Shown here one piece after another: positions 1 through 8,139 of a stretch of 44,780 nucleotides of DNA. Position 1 is the stretch's first letter; each line of letters starts with the position of its first letter. Under the pieces are notes generated by a model. That model was given only the letters and a program-made list of their open reading frames with translations, made no database searches and was not told where the DNA came from. A program made the translations under genes and the position numbers. This DNA comes from Streptomyces sp. LS1784 (lineage in GTDB: Bacteria > Actinomycetota > Actinomycetes > Streptomycetales > Streptomycetaceae): positions 1 to 44,780 of the forward strand of contig NZ_JAHSQD010000013.1 in the NCBI RefSeq assembly GCF_020103755.1, given 5' to 3'.

Positions 1-1
1 G

Positions 2-121
2 GACCCGTCGCCGAACCCGGCCGCCGGCGACCCGGCGGCCCAGACGAACCCCCCGGCCCCGGACGCCGAGGCTGCCACCGGAGCTCCCGCGGTGGACCAG
101 CCGGCCGCGCAGCCGCAGTAG
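2..121 (+). CDS. C-terminal end of an unidentified protein (5' truncated)
   Basis: An open frame enters from the left edge and stops at TAG 119-121. The 39 visible residues are almost entirely Pro, Ala, Gln, Asp, Glu and Gly, which reads as a disordered tail rather than a folded domain. Nothing visible identifies the family. The same-strand ABC-F gene lies about 290 bases downstream behind its own promoter-like element, so I do not assume an operon. Confidence 0.5.
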   Translation, partial: DPSPNPAAGDPAAQTNPPAPDAEAATGAPAVDQPAAQPQ

Positions 122-257
122 CCGGGAGGGCTCGCGGACGACGGCCCCCTGTCGGGGGTCGGCGGTCGGTGTGCCGCCGCTCGGTGTGTGCCGGCAGGCG
201 CCGGGAGTCGGTGAATACCCCAGGACGGTACTTCTCCGGCGGCGGCGCGGGGCCCGG

Positions 258-263
258 TAGACT
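258..263 (+). promoter_or_regulatory. Putative -10 box (TAGACT) before the leader ORF
   Basis: TAGACT matches the streptomycete TAnnnT -10 pattern. Seven bases separate it from the ATG at 271, so transcription would begin at or next to that ATG. No good -35 element is visible at 16-18 bases upstream. Confidence 0.4.
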
Positions 264-270
264 TGCCGTC

Positions 271-294
271 ATGGCTATCTTCTCCGGGCAATAG
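271..294 (+). CDS. Possible 7-residue leader peptide MAIFSGQ upstream of ABC-F
   Basis: ATG at 271 opens a frame of seven codons (Met-Ala-Ile-Phe-Ser-Gly-Gln) ending in TAG. It lies just after a -10-like box, so it could be read from a leaderless transcript. Its stop codon overlaps the 5' arm of a 10-bp inverted repeat (293-302 with 376-385) that spans the rest of the leader. Several ABC-F resistance genes are controlled by ribosome stalling on short upstream ORFs, so this arrangement is suggestive. A 7-codon ORF can arise by chance, and I have no translation evidence. Confidence 0.35.
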   Translation: MAIFSGQ

Positions 295-385
295 CGGGCG
301 GCGGCGCCACGAGGGTCGCGCCGACCGCCGATGAAGCCCCCACACGCCAACCCGGCCCCGGGTCCGTCCCACCCGGCCGCCCGCT
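293..385 (+). promoter_or_regulatory. Candidate attenuator: long-range 10-bp stem in the ABC-F leader
   Basis: AGCGGGCGGC at 293-302 is perfectly complementary to GCCGCCCGCT at 376-385. The stem would enclose about 73 bases and end just before the ribosome binding site. A ribosome paused at the end of the leader ORF would cover the left arm. This is inference from sequence; GC-rich DNA makes chance complementarity more likely. Confidence 0.35.
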
Positions 386-410
386 CACGTCCCAGGAGTA
401 GTTCCCAGCC

Positions 411-2009
<1,599 letters not shown>

Positions 2010-2337
2010 CCGGAAGTAGACGCGAGATCCGCTTTTCAGATGAGAATATCTAGTCCTTTCGGCGTGTCCGGGAATGAAGTAGACCCGGATTCCGTTTAAG
2101 GACTTTCCGTCGGCCCGCCACTCGATCGTGGTCGGGCCGACGCTGCTGATCAGCAGTTTCGCGGTGAGCGGCGGTATCAACCCAGGGGGCGTGCACTCTG
2201 TGTGAGCGCCCTGATGCGCTCGGATCACCACCGGCGGACCGCGCATTTCCGACACCGACCTTGTCGAATGGGTGGCCAGGACGCGGTGGATGGGTGATCA
2301 TGGGAATCTGACCGAGCAACGCTACGAGGAGGCACGG
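2010..2337. other. Intergenic region, terminator plus low-information sequence
   Basis: No credible gene is seen in this 328-base stretch. Near its left end is an unusually AT-rich patch (about 2030-2060). Two similar stretches containing GAAGTAGAC occur near 2012 and 2076. A 9-bp GC-rich hairpin at 2109-2141 probably ends the ABC-F transcript. The rest leads into the HTH gene without a promoter I would defend. Confidence 0.5.
2109..2141 (+). terminator. Hairpin terminator after the ABC-F gene
   Basis: GTCGGCCCG (2109-2117) pairs perfectly with CGGGCCGAC (2133-2141) around a 15-base loop that can itself pair partly (CCAC with GTGG). There is no T-tract, as is usual for actinobacterial terminators. 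Confidence 0.6.
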
Positions 2338-2571
2338 GTGGCCGAGACTCTGAAAAAGGGCAGCCGGGTGACCGGTGCCGCGCGTGAGAAGCTCGCGGCC
2401 GATCTCAAGAAGAAGTACGACTCCGGGGCGAGCATTCGCGCTCTCGCGGAGGAGACCGGTCGTTCGTACGGCTTCGTGCACCGGATGCTGAGCGAGTCCG
2501 GAGTGATCCTCCGGGGTCGCGGCGGTGCCACGCGGGGCAAGAACAAGGCAACTGCCGGGGCCGGTTCCTGA
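2338..2571 (+). CDS. Small helix-turn-helix DNA-binding protein
   Basis: The 77-residue protein starts at GTG 2338, chosen because GAGGAGG sits 5-10 bases upstream and because the preceding in-frame codons look non-coding. An N-terminal basic stretch is followed by a helix-turn-helix of the homeodomain-like/resolvase type at about residues 32-58 (key residues DSGASIRALAEETGRSYGFV), then a Gly/Arg/Lys-rich tail that could contact DNA non-specifically. Small proteins of this type are conserved in streptomycetes. Its targets are unknown to me; a general or autoregulatory transcription role is inference. Confidence 0.75.
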   Translation: MAETLKKGSRVTGAAREKLAADLKKKYDSGASIRALAEETGRSYGFVHRMLSESGVILRGRGGATRGKNKATAGAGS

Positions 2572-2879
2572 CGGTTCGTCAGCCATTGGCTGGATGACGC
2601 GGCGGCAGGGCGCCGACCGAGGAGACGACGGCTGGCCACCAGCTGGGCGTCCGCCCTCGGGTCGTGTGGACCGGCCGCCGATCGTCATGTCCGGGATGCC
2701 GCCCGTTCCTCATTCCTCGCCTCCGTTCGTTTTCCTTTCACTCCTCGATTTCGCCCCTCGGCCTCCCTCTTCGCCGAGCATCGTGGGCCCGTCGATCTTT
2801 CCGGGCCGGGGCACTGCCCTCGCGTGTCGAGTTTTGTTACTCTCCGGTAGCCAAGTCTCTCGCCACCGGAGGTCCCCGC
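2572..2879. other. Intergenic region before the enoyl-CoA hydratase gene
   Basis: This 308-base stretch has no credible gene. It includes a strongly pyrimidine-biased run around 2700-2790 and, close to the downstream gene, an imperfect dyad (2834-2854) of the kind that TetR-type regulators bind. Frames open through here are overlapping shadows without ribosome binding sites. Confidence 0.45.
2834..2854 (+). promoter_or_regulatory. Imperfect dyad, possible operator
   Basis: TTG-TTAC and GTAG-CCAA face each other across a TCTCCG spacer about 26 bases before the start of the hydratase gene. One mismatch breaks the inner arms. The site lies where a regulator would overlap the promoter. It is a weak pattern and is offered as a candidate only. 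Confidence 0.25.
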
Positions 2880-3686
2880 ATGACCGCTCCCGCCATCGAC
2901 CCGCAGGCCCCGAGCTGGGAGCGGGACGGCGTCCGTCTGGAGATCGAAGGCGAACTCGCCGTCATCACCCTGTGTCAGCCGAAGCGGCGCAACGCCCAGT
3001 CGCCCGCCCTCTGGCGCGCCCTCACCGACGCGGGCCGCGAGCTGCCCGGCAGCGTCCGGGTGGTGCTGCTGCGTGCGGAGGGGCTCTCCTTCTCCGCCGG
3101 GCTGGACCGGGCCATGTTCACCCCTGAGGGCATCCCCGGCGAGCCCACCTTCCTCCAGCTCGCCGCCTCCGGCGACCGGGAGCTGGACGAGGCCATCGCC
3201 TCGTACCAGGAGGCCTTCACCTGGTGGCGCCGCCCGGACCTGATCTCCGTCGCGGCGGTCCAGGGCCACGCCGTCGGTGCGGGCTTCCAGCTGGCCCTCG
3301 GCTGTGACCTGCGAGTGGTCGCCGAGGACGTCCGGTTCGCGATGAAGGAGACCTCGCTGGGCCTCGTCCCGGACCTGGCCGGCACCAAGCCGCTCACCGA
3401 TCTCGTCGGCTACGCGCGAGCCCTGGAGATCTGTGCGACCGGCCGCTGGGTGGGCGCCGAGGAGGCCGCCGCGATCGGGCTGGCCAACCTGGTGGTGCCG
3501 GGCGGGGAGCTGGACGCCGCCGCCCGCGACCTCGCGGCGGCCCTGCTGGCCGCCCCGCGCGGCGCGGTGATCGAGACCAAGGCCCTGCTGCAGGGGGCCG
3601 CCGGGCGCTCCTTCGACGAGCAGCGTTCGGCCGAACGGGCGGCGCAGGCCCGCCGGCTGCGGGAGCTCGCCGGGATCGGCGACTGA
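2880..3686 (+). CDS. Enoyl-CoA hydratase/isomerase family protein
   Basis: The 268-residue protein has the crotonase fold typical of acyl-CoA hydratases and isomerases, usual family length about 260. The first oxyanion-hole region is visible as SFSAGLDRAMF and the second as GHAVGAGFQLALGCDLRV (about residues 128-145), followed by the conserved ETSLGLVPDLAG segment. The start is ATG 2880, preceded by GGAGGT at 2869-2874; a longer open frame upstream has no ribosome site. The substrate cannot be read from the sequence. It is monocistronic: a strong terminator follows. Confidence 0.85.
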   Translation: MTAPAIDPQAPSWERDGVRLEIEGELAVITLCQPKRRNAQSPALWRALTDAGRELPGSVRVVLLRAEGLSFSAGLDRAMFTPEGIPGEPTFLQLAASGDRELDEAIASYQEAFTWWRRPDLISVAAVQGHAVGAGFQLALGCDLRVVAEDVRFAMKETSLGLVPDLAGTKPLTDLVGYARALEICATGRWVGAEEAAAIGLANLVVPGGELDAAARDLAAALLAAPRGAVIETKALLQGAAGRSFDEQRSAERAAQARRLRELAGIGD

Positions 3687-3702
3687 CCGCACGGCAACGA
3701 GG

Positions 3703-3743
3703 CAGGGCCCGACCCCGAGGGATCTCCCCGGGGTCGGGCCCTG
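3703..3743 (+). terminator. Strong hairpin terminator
   Basis: A perfect 15-bp stem (3703-3717 with 3729-3743) around an 11-base loop lies 17 bases after the hydratase stop codon. Confidence 0.8.
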
Positions 3744-3862
3744 CGTCGTGCACGGGGTGGGGCGAGGTGGGCGTCGTCGCTCGGCGGGCGGGGATCGTGG
3801 CGAAATGCCAGAGTTAGGGGGGTTTGCGATACAGCTGGAGCCGCACGACGGGAGAAACACCC

Positions 3863-4384
3863 ATGCCTGACACTCCGACGCCCGCGACCATGCACAAGCA
3901 CACCGGCAGCGGCACTGGCAGCGCCGCGCCCGCCGGTCCGCCGCCGGGTGCCGGCGGTGCCAAGCCGGTGCGGGAGCGCGGCCACACCGCGCTGGCCGTC
4001 GGCGTGGTGGAGAAGATCGCCGGGATGGCGGCCCGCGAGGTCGTCGGGATTCACGCGCTCGGCTCCGGGCTCGCCCGTACCTTCGGCGCGATGCGGGACC
4101 GGGTGCCCGGCGGCAAGTCCAGCGTCGGGCGGGGCATCAAGGCCGAGGTCGGCGAGAAGCAGACCGCGATCGACATCGCCCTGGTGGTCGAGTACGGCGT
4201 GGTCATTCCCGAACTCGCCCACCAGGTGCGGGAGAACATCATCAACGCGGTCGAACGGATGACCGGCCTGGAAGTCGTCGAGGTCAACATCGCGGTCAAC
4301 GACGTCCACCTCCCGGACGAAGTGGAGTTCGAGGAGGAAGAGGAGCCGGTGCCGGTGTCCGGGCAACGGCCGAAGCTCAAGTAA
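3863..4384 (+). CDS. Asp23/Gls24 family envelope stress protein
   Basis: The 173-residue protein has a Gly/Ala/Pro-rich N-terminus (about 1-38) and then an Asp23/Gls24 domain (about 39-160) recognisable from the order GHTALAVGVVEKIAG, AAREVVGIHAL, IDIALVVEYG, VVEVNIAVNDV. A Glu-rich acidic tract near the C-terminus is usual. Asp23 proteins coat the inner face of the membrane, held by AmaP, in firmicutes. This gene opens a five-gene operon that also encodes a second Asp23-like protein, DUF2273-like, DUF6286 and AmaP-like proteins, which supports that role. The start is ATG 3863 with a purine-rich site GGGAGA before it. Confidence 0.85.
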   Translation: MPDTPTPATMHKHTGSGTGSAAPAGPPPGAGGAKPVRERGHTALAVGVVEKIAGMAAREVVGIHALGSGLARTFGAMRDRVPGGKSSVGRGIKAEVGEKQTAIDIALVVEYGVVIPELAHQVRENIINAVERMTGLEVVEVNIAVNDVHLPDEVEFEEEEEPVPVSGQRPKLK

Positions 4385-4477
4385 CGGGGCCGGGTGCGGG
4401 CGGGCAGCGGCGGGCCGGGGTCGGCCGGGGTCCGGTCCGAGGACCAGTCGAGGCAGCGGGAGACAAGGGAGTAGCGG

Positions 4478-4669
4478 ATGAACCTGGCCATCATCGGCCT
4501 GGTGGTTGGCATGGCCCTCGGCTTCGCCGGGTACTTCGGTGGGTTCGCGGCCTTCCTGTTGGTGGCCGCGCTCGGGCTGGTCGGTTTCGTGATCGGGCGC
4601 CTGCTGGAGAGTGACATCGATCTCGGCGACCTCGGTGACCTGCTCCGCGGCCGCGACCGGCGCCGTTGA
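4478..4669 (+). CDS. Small membrane protein, DUF2273-like
   Basis: The 63-residue protein consists of two closely spaced hydrophobic helices (about residues 3-20 and 24-42, Gly/Ala-rich with small-residue faces) and a cytoplasmic tail LLESDIDLGDLGDLL ending in basic residues. Size, topology and position beside an Asp23 gene match the DUF2273 family found in Asp23 operons. GGGAGA precedes the ATG. Its stop overlaps the next start by one base (TGATG), so the two are probably translationally coupled. Confidence 0.75.
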   Translation: MNLAIIGLVVGMALGFAGYFGGFAAFLLVAALGLVGFVIGRLLESDIDLGDLGDLLRGRDRRR

Positions 4670-5034
4670 TGGCGGGCCCCGCGTCGGTTCCGGCCGTGGC
4701 TTCCGGTTCGGGGTCCGTGCCGGGGCGTCGGGGGCGGCTCAGGGTCGCCGACCGGGTGTACGCCCGGATCGCGGATCGGGCCACCCGGGAGGTGCTGTCC
4801 GAGGCCTGGCCCGCCGGACGGGCGAAGGGGGCGCCGCCGCATGTCTCGGTGACCGTACCGGGGAGCACGGTGAAGGTCCGGGTGGCACTTGAGCTGCCGT
4901 TCCCTTCGGACATCGCGGCGCTGGCCGGGGCGGTGCGGCAGCGGATCAGGGAGCGGGTGGCGGGGCTGACCGGGGTCAGGGTGTCGGAAGTGGTCGTCGT
5001 GGTCGAGAAGTTGGTGACGGGGGGTTCCTCGTGA
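4669..5034 (+). CDS. Second Asp23/Gls24-like protein
   Basis: The 121-residue protein begins at ATG 4669 inside the stop of the previous gene. After a Gly/Ser/Ala-rich lead it shows the Asp23 pattern in short form: VADRVYARIADRATREVL, then the strand-rich HVSVTVPGSTVKVRVALELPF and a C-terminal VSEVVVVVEKL. It lacks the acidic tail of the first paralogue. A role as partner subunit of the first Asp23 protein is inference. It overlaps the next gene by four bases (GTGA). Confidence 0.7.
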   Translation: MAGPASVPAVASGSGSVPGRRGRLRVADRVYARIADRATREVLSEAWPAGRAKGAPPHVSVTVPGSTVKVRVALELPFPSDIAALAGAVRQRIRERVAGLTGVRVSEVVVVVEKLVTGGSS

Positions 5035-5708
5035 ACGCGGAGGTTTCCGGGGCGCAGGTTCCCGGGACCGAAGGCGTGCAGGCGCCGGCGCCGGGGGTTC
5101 GGCCGGGGAAGGTGAGGCGGCTGCGGGCGCCTCGTACGGCTGCGGCGGCCTTGGTGGCGACGGGGGTACTGGTGGTGGCGGGGGCGCTGCTGTACGACGT
5201 GGTCGCCGTGCGGTTGGGGCAGCCGGCGCGGCAGTGGCGGGCGCAGATCGCGGACGAGCTGGCGACACGGCACCTCGACGACCCGCGGGTGCTGGTGGGG
5301 GCCGGAGCGGCGACCCTGCTCGGCGGGTGGCTGCTGTGGCTGGCCGTCGCGCCCGGGCTGCGGCGGTGGCTCGTGCTGCGGCCGTACGGCGGGACGACCG
5401 CGGCCATCGACCGGGCCGGGGTCGGGCACCTGCTGGCGGACCGGGCGGCGGGGCTGGACGGGATCGACCACCTGCGGGTCCGGGTCGGGCGGCGGCGGGT
5501 CCGGGTGTCGATGGTGGGGGTGGCGGATCCGGCGCTGGTGCAGCGGCAGTTGCGGGACGAGCTGGGACGGGTGGGATTGGGGCGGCCGATGCGGCTGGAC
5601 GTGCGGGCGGCGCGGGGGGCTGCGGGCGTGGTGGGGGAGGACCCGGGTGGGGGTGCCGGTGTTGGGACGGGGGCCGGGGCTGCCGGCGGTGAGGGGGTGA
5701 CGGGGTGA
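5031..5708 (+). CDS. Two-helix membrane protein, DUF6286-like
   Basis: The 225-residue protein has two transmembrane helices (about residues 38-60 and 87-110) separated by a short basic/acidic loop, then an alpha/beta region (about 125-200) and a Gly-rich tail. The soluble part carries the pattern DHLRVRVGRRRVRVSMVGV, reminiscent of the Asp23 strand-helix module. In streptomycetes such DUF6286 proteins sit in Asp23 operons. It starts at GTG 5031 overlapping the preceding stop, and its own stop overlaps the next GTG. A membrane scaffold for Asp23 is a reasonable inference. Confidence 0.7.
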   Translation: MNAEVSGAQVPGTEGVQAPAPGVRPGKVRRLRAPRTAAAALVATGVLVVAGALLYDVVAVRLGQPARQWRAQIADELATRHLDDPRVLVGAGAATLLGGWLLWLAVAPGLRRWLVLRPYGGTTAAIDRAGVGHLLADRAAGLDGIDHLRVRVGRRRVRVSMVGVADPALVQRQLRDELGRVGLGRPMRLDVRAARGAAGVVGEDPGGGAGVGTGAGAAGGEGVTG

Positions 5709-6358
5709 GCAGAACGGTCGTCAACCGGGCGATGCTGGGGATGGTGGGGGCGGTCCTGCTGGTGGCCGGGGTGCTGGTGCTGGCAGGCGGGCTCGACCTG
5801 TACCGGCGGCTGGGCGTACATCCGCCGCAGTGGTGGCCGCTCACCTCGCCCGACCAGCCGGTGGTGAGCGCGAGTTCGCGGGTGCGGTGGGTGGCGTCGG
5901 CGTGGTGGTGGCCCACGGTGATCGGCGGGCTGACCGTGCTGGTCGCGGGGACGGTGTGGTGGCTGGTGGCACAGCTGAGGCGCAGTGGGCTGTCGAGCAT
6001 CGCGGTGCCGACACCGGGGGTGAGCGGGCTTCGACTGCGGGTCGGTGCGCAGGCGCTGGAGGAGGCGCTGGAGAACCGGACGGCGGTGCTGCCGGAGGTC
6101 GAGCGGGCCAGGGTGCGGCTGGTGCGGGCGCCGAGACATCCGCGGTTGCGCGGGGCGGTGCGGTTGCGGCCGGGCGGGGACCCGGCCGCGCTGGTGGAGC
6201 ACTTCGAGGACGGGCCTCGTTCGGATGCGTGCGGGAGCCTGCGGCTGGCGCAGTTGCCGGCCGATCTGCGGATCCGGGTTCTGCAGGGCGCCCCCGCCGA
6301 GCCGCGGCATGGGCGGGGTCGGCGGGGGCGCAGGCGGAGGCTGCCGAGGGTGGAATAG
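5705..6358 (+). CDS. amaP: AmaP-like membrane anchor of the Asp23 system
   Basis: The 217-residue protein has two membrane helices (about residues 9-29 and 67-92) that flank an extracytoplasmic loop rich in Pro and Trp, followed by a cytoplasmic domain (GVSGLRLRVGAQALEEALE onward) and a very basic tail. The hairpin topology followed by a soluble domain is that of AmaP, which tethers Asp23 to the membrane in staphylococci. It is the last gene of the operon and starts at GTG 5705 overlapping the previous stop. The symbol is by analogy; sequence identity across phyla is low. Confidence 0.65.
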   Translation: MSRTVVNRAMLGMVGAVLLVAGVLVLAGGLDLYRRLGVHPPQWWPLTSPDQPVVSASSRVRWVASAWWWPTVIGGLTVLVAGTVWWLVAQLRRSGLSSIAVPTPGVSGLRLRVGAQALEEALENRTAVLPEVERARVRLVRAPRHPRLRGAVRLRPGGDPAALVEHFEDGPRSDACGSLRLAQLPADLRIRVLQGAPAEPRHGRGRRGRRRRLPRVE

Positions 6359-6437
6359 CCGGGACCGGCCGGTCAGGGCCGAGTGACCGAGAGCGGAGCG
6401 GGAGTGGGGGCAGGAGCCGAGAGGGGCGGGGCGGGGG

Positions 6438-7199
6438 TCAGAGGGTGCGGAGCGCGCCGCCGTCGACGGGGACCATGACGCCGGTCAGGTAGGAGGCGGC
6501 GGGGGAGAGCAGGAAGGCGGCGACCTTGCCGAACTCCTCGGGGGTGCCGTAGCGGCGGAGCGGGATGGTGGCGTTGGCCTGGGCGCGGGCGGCGTCGGGG
6601 TCGGGGGCGAGGCCGTCGAGCTCGCGGACCCGGTCGGTGTCGATCCTGCCCGGGAGCAGGCCGAGCACGCGGATGCCGCGGGGGCCGAGCTCGTCGGCGA
6701 GGGACTTGGCGGCCATGGCGAGACCCGGGCGCAGACCGTTGGAGATGCCCAGGCCGGGGATCGGCTGGCGGACCGAGCTGGAGAGCACGAAGGCGATCAC
6801 ACCACCGTCGGGGAGCGCGGCGGCGGTGGCGCGAGCGAGCCGGAGGGCACCGAGGAAGACGGACTCGAAGGCGTCGCGCCAGGCGTCCTCGGGGGTGGTC
6901 TCGACGGGGCCGGCCTGCGGGCCGCCGACGCTGATCAGGATGCCGTCGAGACGGCCGAAGTGCTGTCGGGCCTCGGCGATGAGGCGCTCGGGGGTGTCGG
7001 GGGAGGCGTTGTCGGCGACGAGGCCCCGGGCGGTGCCGAAGGTCTCGAGTTCGGCGACGGCGGTGTCGACGGCTTGCTGGGTGCGGCCGCTGATGAGCAC
7101 GCGGGCGCCGTCGGCGGCGAGTTCGCGGGCGCCGGCGAGGCCGAGGCCCCGGGTGGCGCCGGTGACGATGTAGGCCTTGTCTTTCAGTCCGAGATCCAT
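6438..7199 (-). CDS. SDR-family oxidoreductase lacking the YxxxK motif
   Basis: The 253-residue protein has a short-chain dehydrogenase fold: nucleotide-binding TGATRGLG near residues 12-19, the NNAG-equivalent ISVGG, and the C-terminal PVDGG. Where classical SDRs have Tyr-x-x-x-Lys, aligning on SLADELG puts Ser-Asn-Gly-Leu-Arg (SNGLR). The catalytic Tyr and Lys are therefore replaced, although a Ser-rich SSSVRQP segment precedes it. It may be a divergent enzyme or a binding protein. The start is ATG 7199; it converges with the Asp23 operon and diverges from merR. Confidence 0.8.
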   Translation of the reverse strand: MDLGLKDKAYIVTGATRGLGLAGARELAADGARVLISGRTQQAVDTAVAELETFGTARGLVADNASPDTPERLIAEARQHFGRLDGILISVGGPQAGPVETTPEDAWRDAFESVFLGALRLARATAAALPDGGVIAFVLSSSVRQPIPGLGISNGLRPGLAMAAKSLADELGPRGIRVLGLLPGRIDTDRVRELDGLAPDPDAARAQANATIPLRRYGTPEEFGKVAAFLLSPAASYLTGVMVPVDGGALRTL

Positions 7200-7395
7200 G
7201 GGGACATAGTGCCCGGTGGGGGTCGGGGTTTGCGGGCCGGGGCTCCCGGGAGGGTGGGGGAGTGGGTGGGTTTCCGCGCGGGCGCGCGCGGGCTTGGCCC
7301 TGCACGCCCGCCGGGGTGGGGCGGGTCGGGGCTGGCGTTGACGCCGGGGGGAAGGTTTACGGTCGTTGCCGGAAGTGCGGGAGGAGTGGTTCGGC

Positions 7396-7803
7396 GTGCG
7401 GATCGGGGAGTTGGCGGAGCGGGCGGGGACGACCACGCGGGCGTTGCGGTACTACGAGCAGTTGGGGTTGTTGCCGGCCCGGCGGGCGGGCAACGGGTAC
7501 CGGGCGTACGACGAGGCGGATCTGCGGTTGCTGCGGGAGATCCGGATGTTGCAGGACTTCGGGTTCGGGCTGGAGGAGACCAGGCCGTTCGTGGAGTGTC
7601 TGCGGGCGGGGCACCCGGAGGGGGACTCGTGCCCGGCCTCTCTGGAGGTGTACCGCCGGAAGTTGGGGGAGCTGGACGAGTGCATCGCCCGGCTCCAGGA
7701 CGTGCGGGCGCAGGTGGCGGGGCAGTTCGATCGGGCGGTGAGGGCCAGGGACGAGTTGGCCGCCGTTCAGGAACCGCCCCTTTGTGAACTGGTGAAGGAG
7801 TAG
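7396..7803 (+). CDS. MerR-family regulator with cysteine-rich effector region
   Basis: The 135-residue protein begins at GTG 7396, chosen because GGGAGGAG lies 9 bases upstream and because MerR proteins begin at this point (VRIGELAERAG). The winged HTH (RIGELAERAGTTTRALRYYEQLGLL) spans about residues 2-38, followed by the wing and a long dimerisation helix (EVYRRKLGELDECIARLQDV). Four cysteines lie in the effector half (ECLRAGHPEGDSC, DEC and a C-terminal CEL), so a metal or redox ligand is likely. The thioredoxin gene follows after 3 bases, suggesting one operon and a thiol-stress signal. No classic MerR promoter spacing could be confirmed. Confidence 0.85.
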   Translation: MRIGELAERAGTTTRALRYYEQLGLLPARRAGNGYRAYDEADLRLLREIRMLQDFGFGLEETRPFVECLRAGHPEGDSCPASLEVYRRKLGELDECIARLQDVRAQVAGQFDRAVRARDELAAVQEPPLCELVKE

Positions 7804-7806
7804 ACG

Positions 7807-8139
7807 GTGGTGGAGATCACGGGTGTGCCGGCGGTGACGGACGAGACGTTCGCCGCGGAGGTGCTGGCGGCCGGGGGACCGGTGCTGGTGGACTTCACGG
7901 CGGACTGGTGCCCGCCGTGCCGGATGATGGCGCCGGTGCTGGCGGACATCGCGCGGGAGGAGGCGCATCGGCTGCGGGTGGTGAGCGTGGACGTGGACCA
8001 CAACCCGCGGACGCAGTCGGCGTACGGGGTGCTGTCGATGCCGACGCTGATGGTGTTCCGGGACGGGCGGCCGGTGCGGTCGGTGGTGGGGGCGCGGGCG
8101 AAGGCGCGGTTGCTGAGGGAGTTGGACGACGTTCTCTAG
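7807..8139 (+). CDS. Thioredoxin with WCPPC active site
   Basis: The 110-residue protein is a full-length thioredoxin domain. The redox motif is W34-C35-P36-P37-C38, with Pro in place of the usual Gly, which should shift the redox potential. The cis-Pro loop is SMPTLM. There is no signal peptide, so it acts in the cytoplasm. It is coupled to the MerR gene (3-base gap) and its TAG stop overlaps the stop of the convergent SURF1 gene in the sequence CTAG. An alternative start GTG lies one codon downstream. Confidence 0.9.
   Translation: MVEITGVPAVTDETFAAEVLAAGGPVLVDFTADWCPPCRMMAPVLADIAREEAHRLRVVSVDVDHNPRTQSAYGVLSMPTLMVFRDGRPVRSVVGARAKARLLRELDDVL

Larger units (their letters stand above)
122..410 (+). 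other. Intergenic leader region of the ABC-F gene
   Basis: This 289-base stretch holds no ordinary gene. It contains a TAGACT box, a 7-codon ORF, a 10-bp long-range inverted repeat that begins at the stop codon of that ORF, a smaller GC-rich hairpin around 350-363, and the ribosome binding site (AGGAG at 394-398) of the ABC-F gene. Confidence 0.6.

Noticed and set aside
2525..3127. Overlapping plus-strand frame across the gap before the hydratase gene
   Set aside because: Composition is Arg/Pro/Gly shadow, it overlaps two supported genes, and it has no ribosome site.
4051..6000. 649-codon minus-strand frame opposite the Asp23 operon
   Set aside because: Pro/Ser/Arg-rich shadow translation; the plus strand carries five overlapping genes with family matches.
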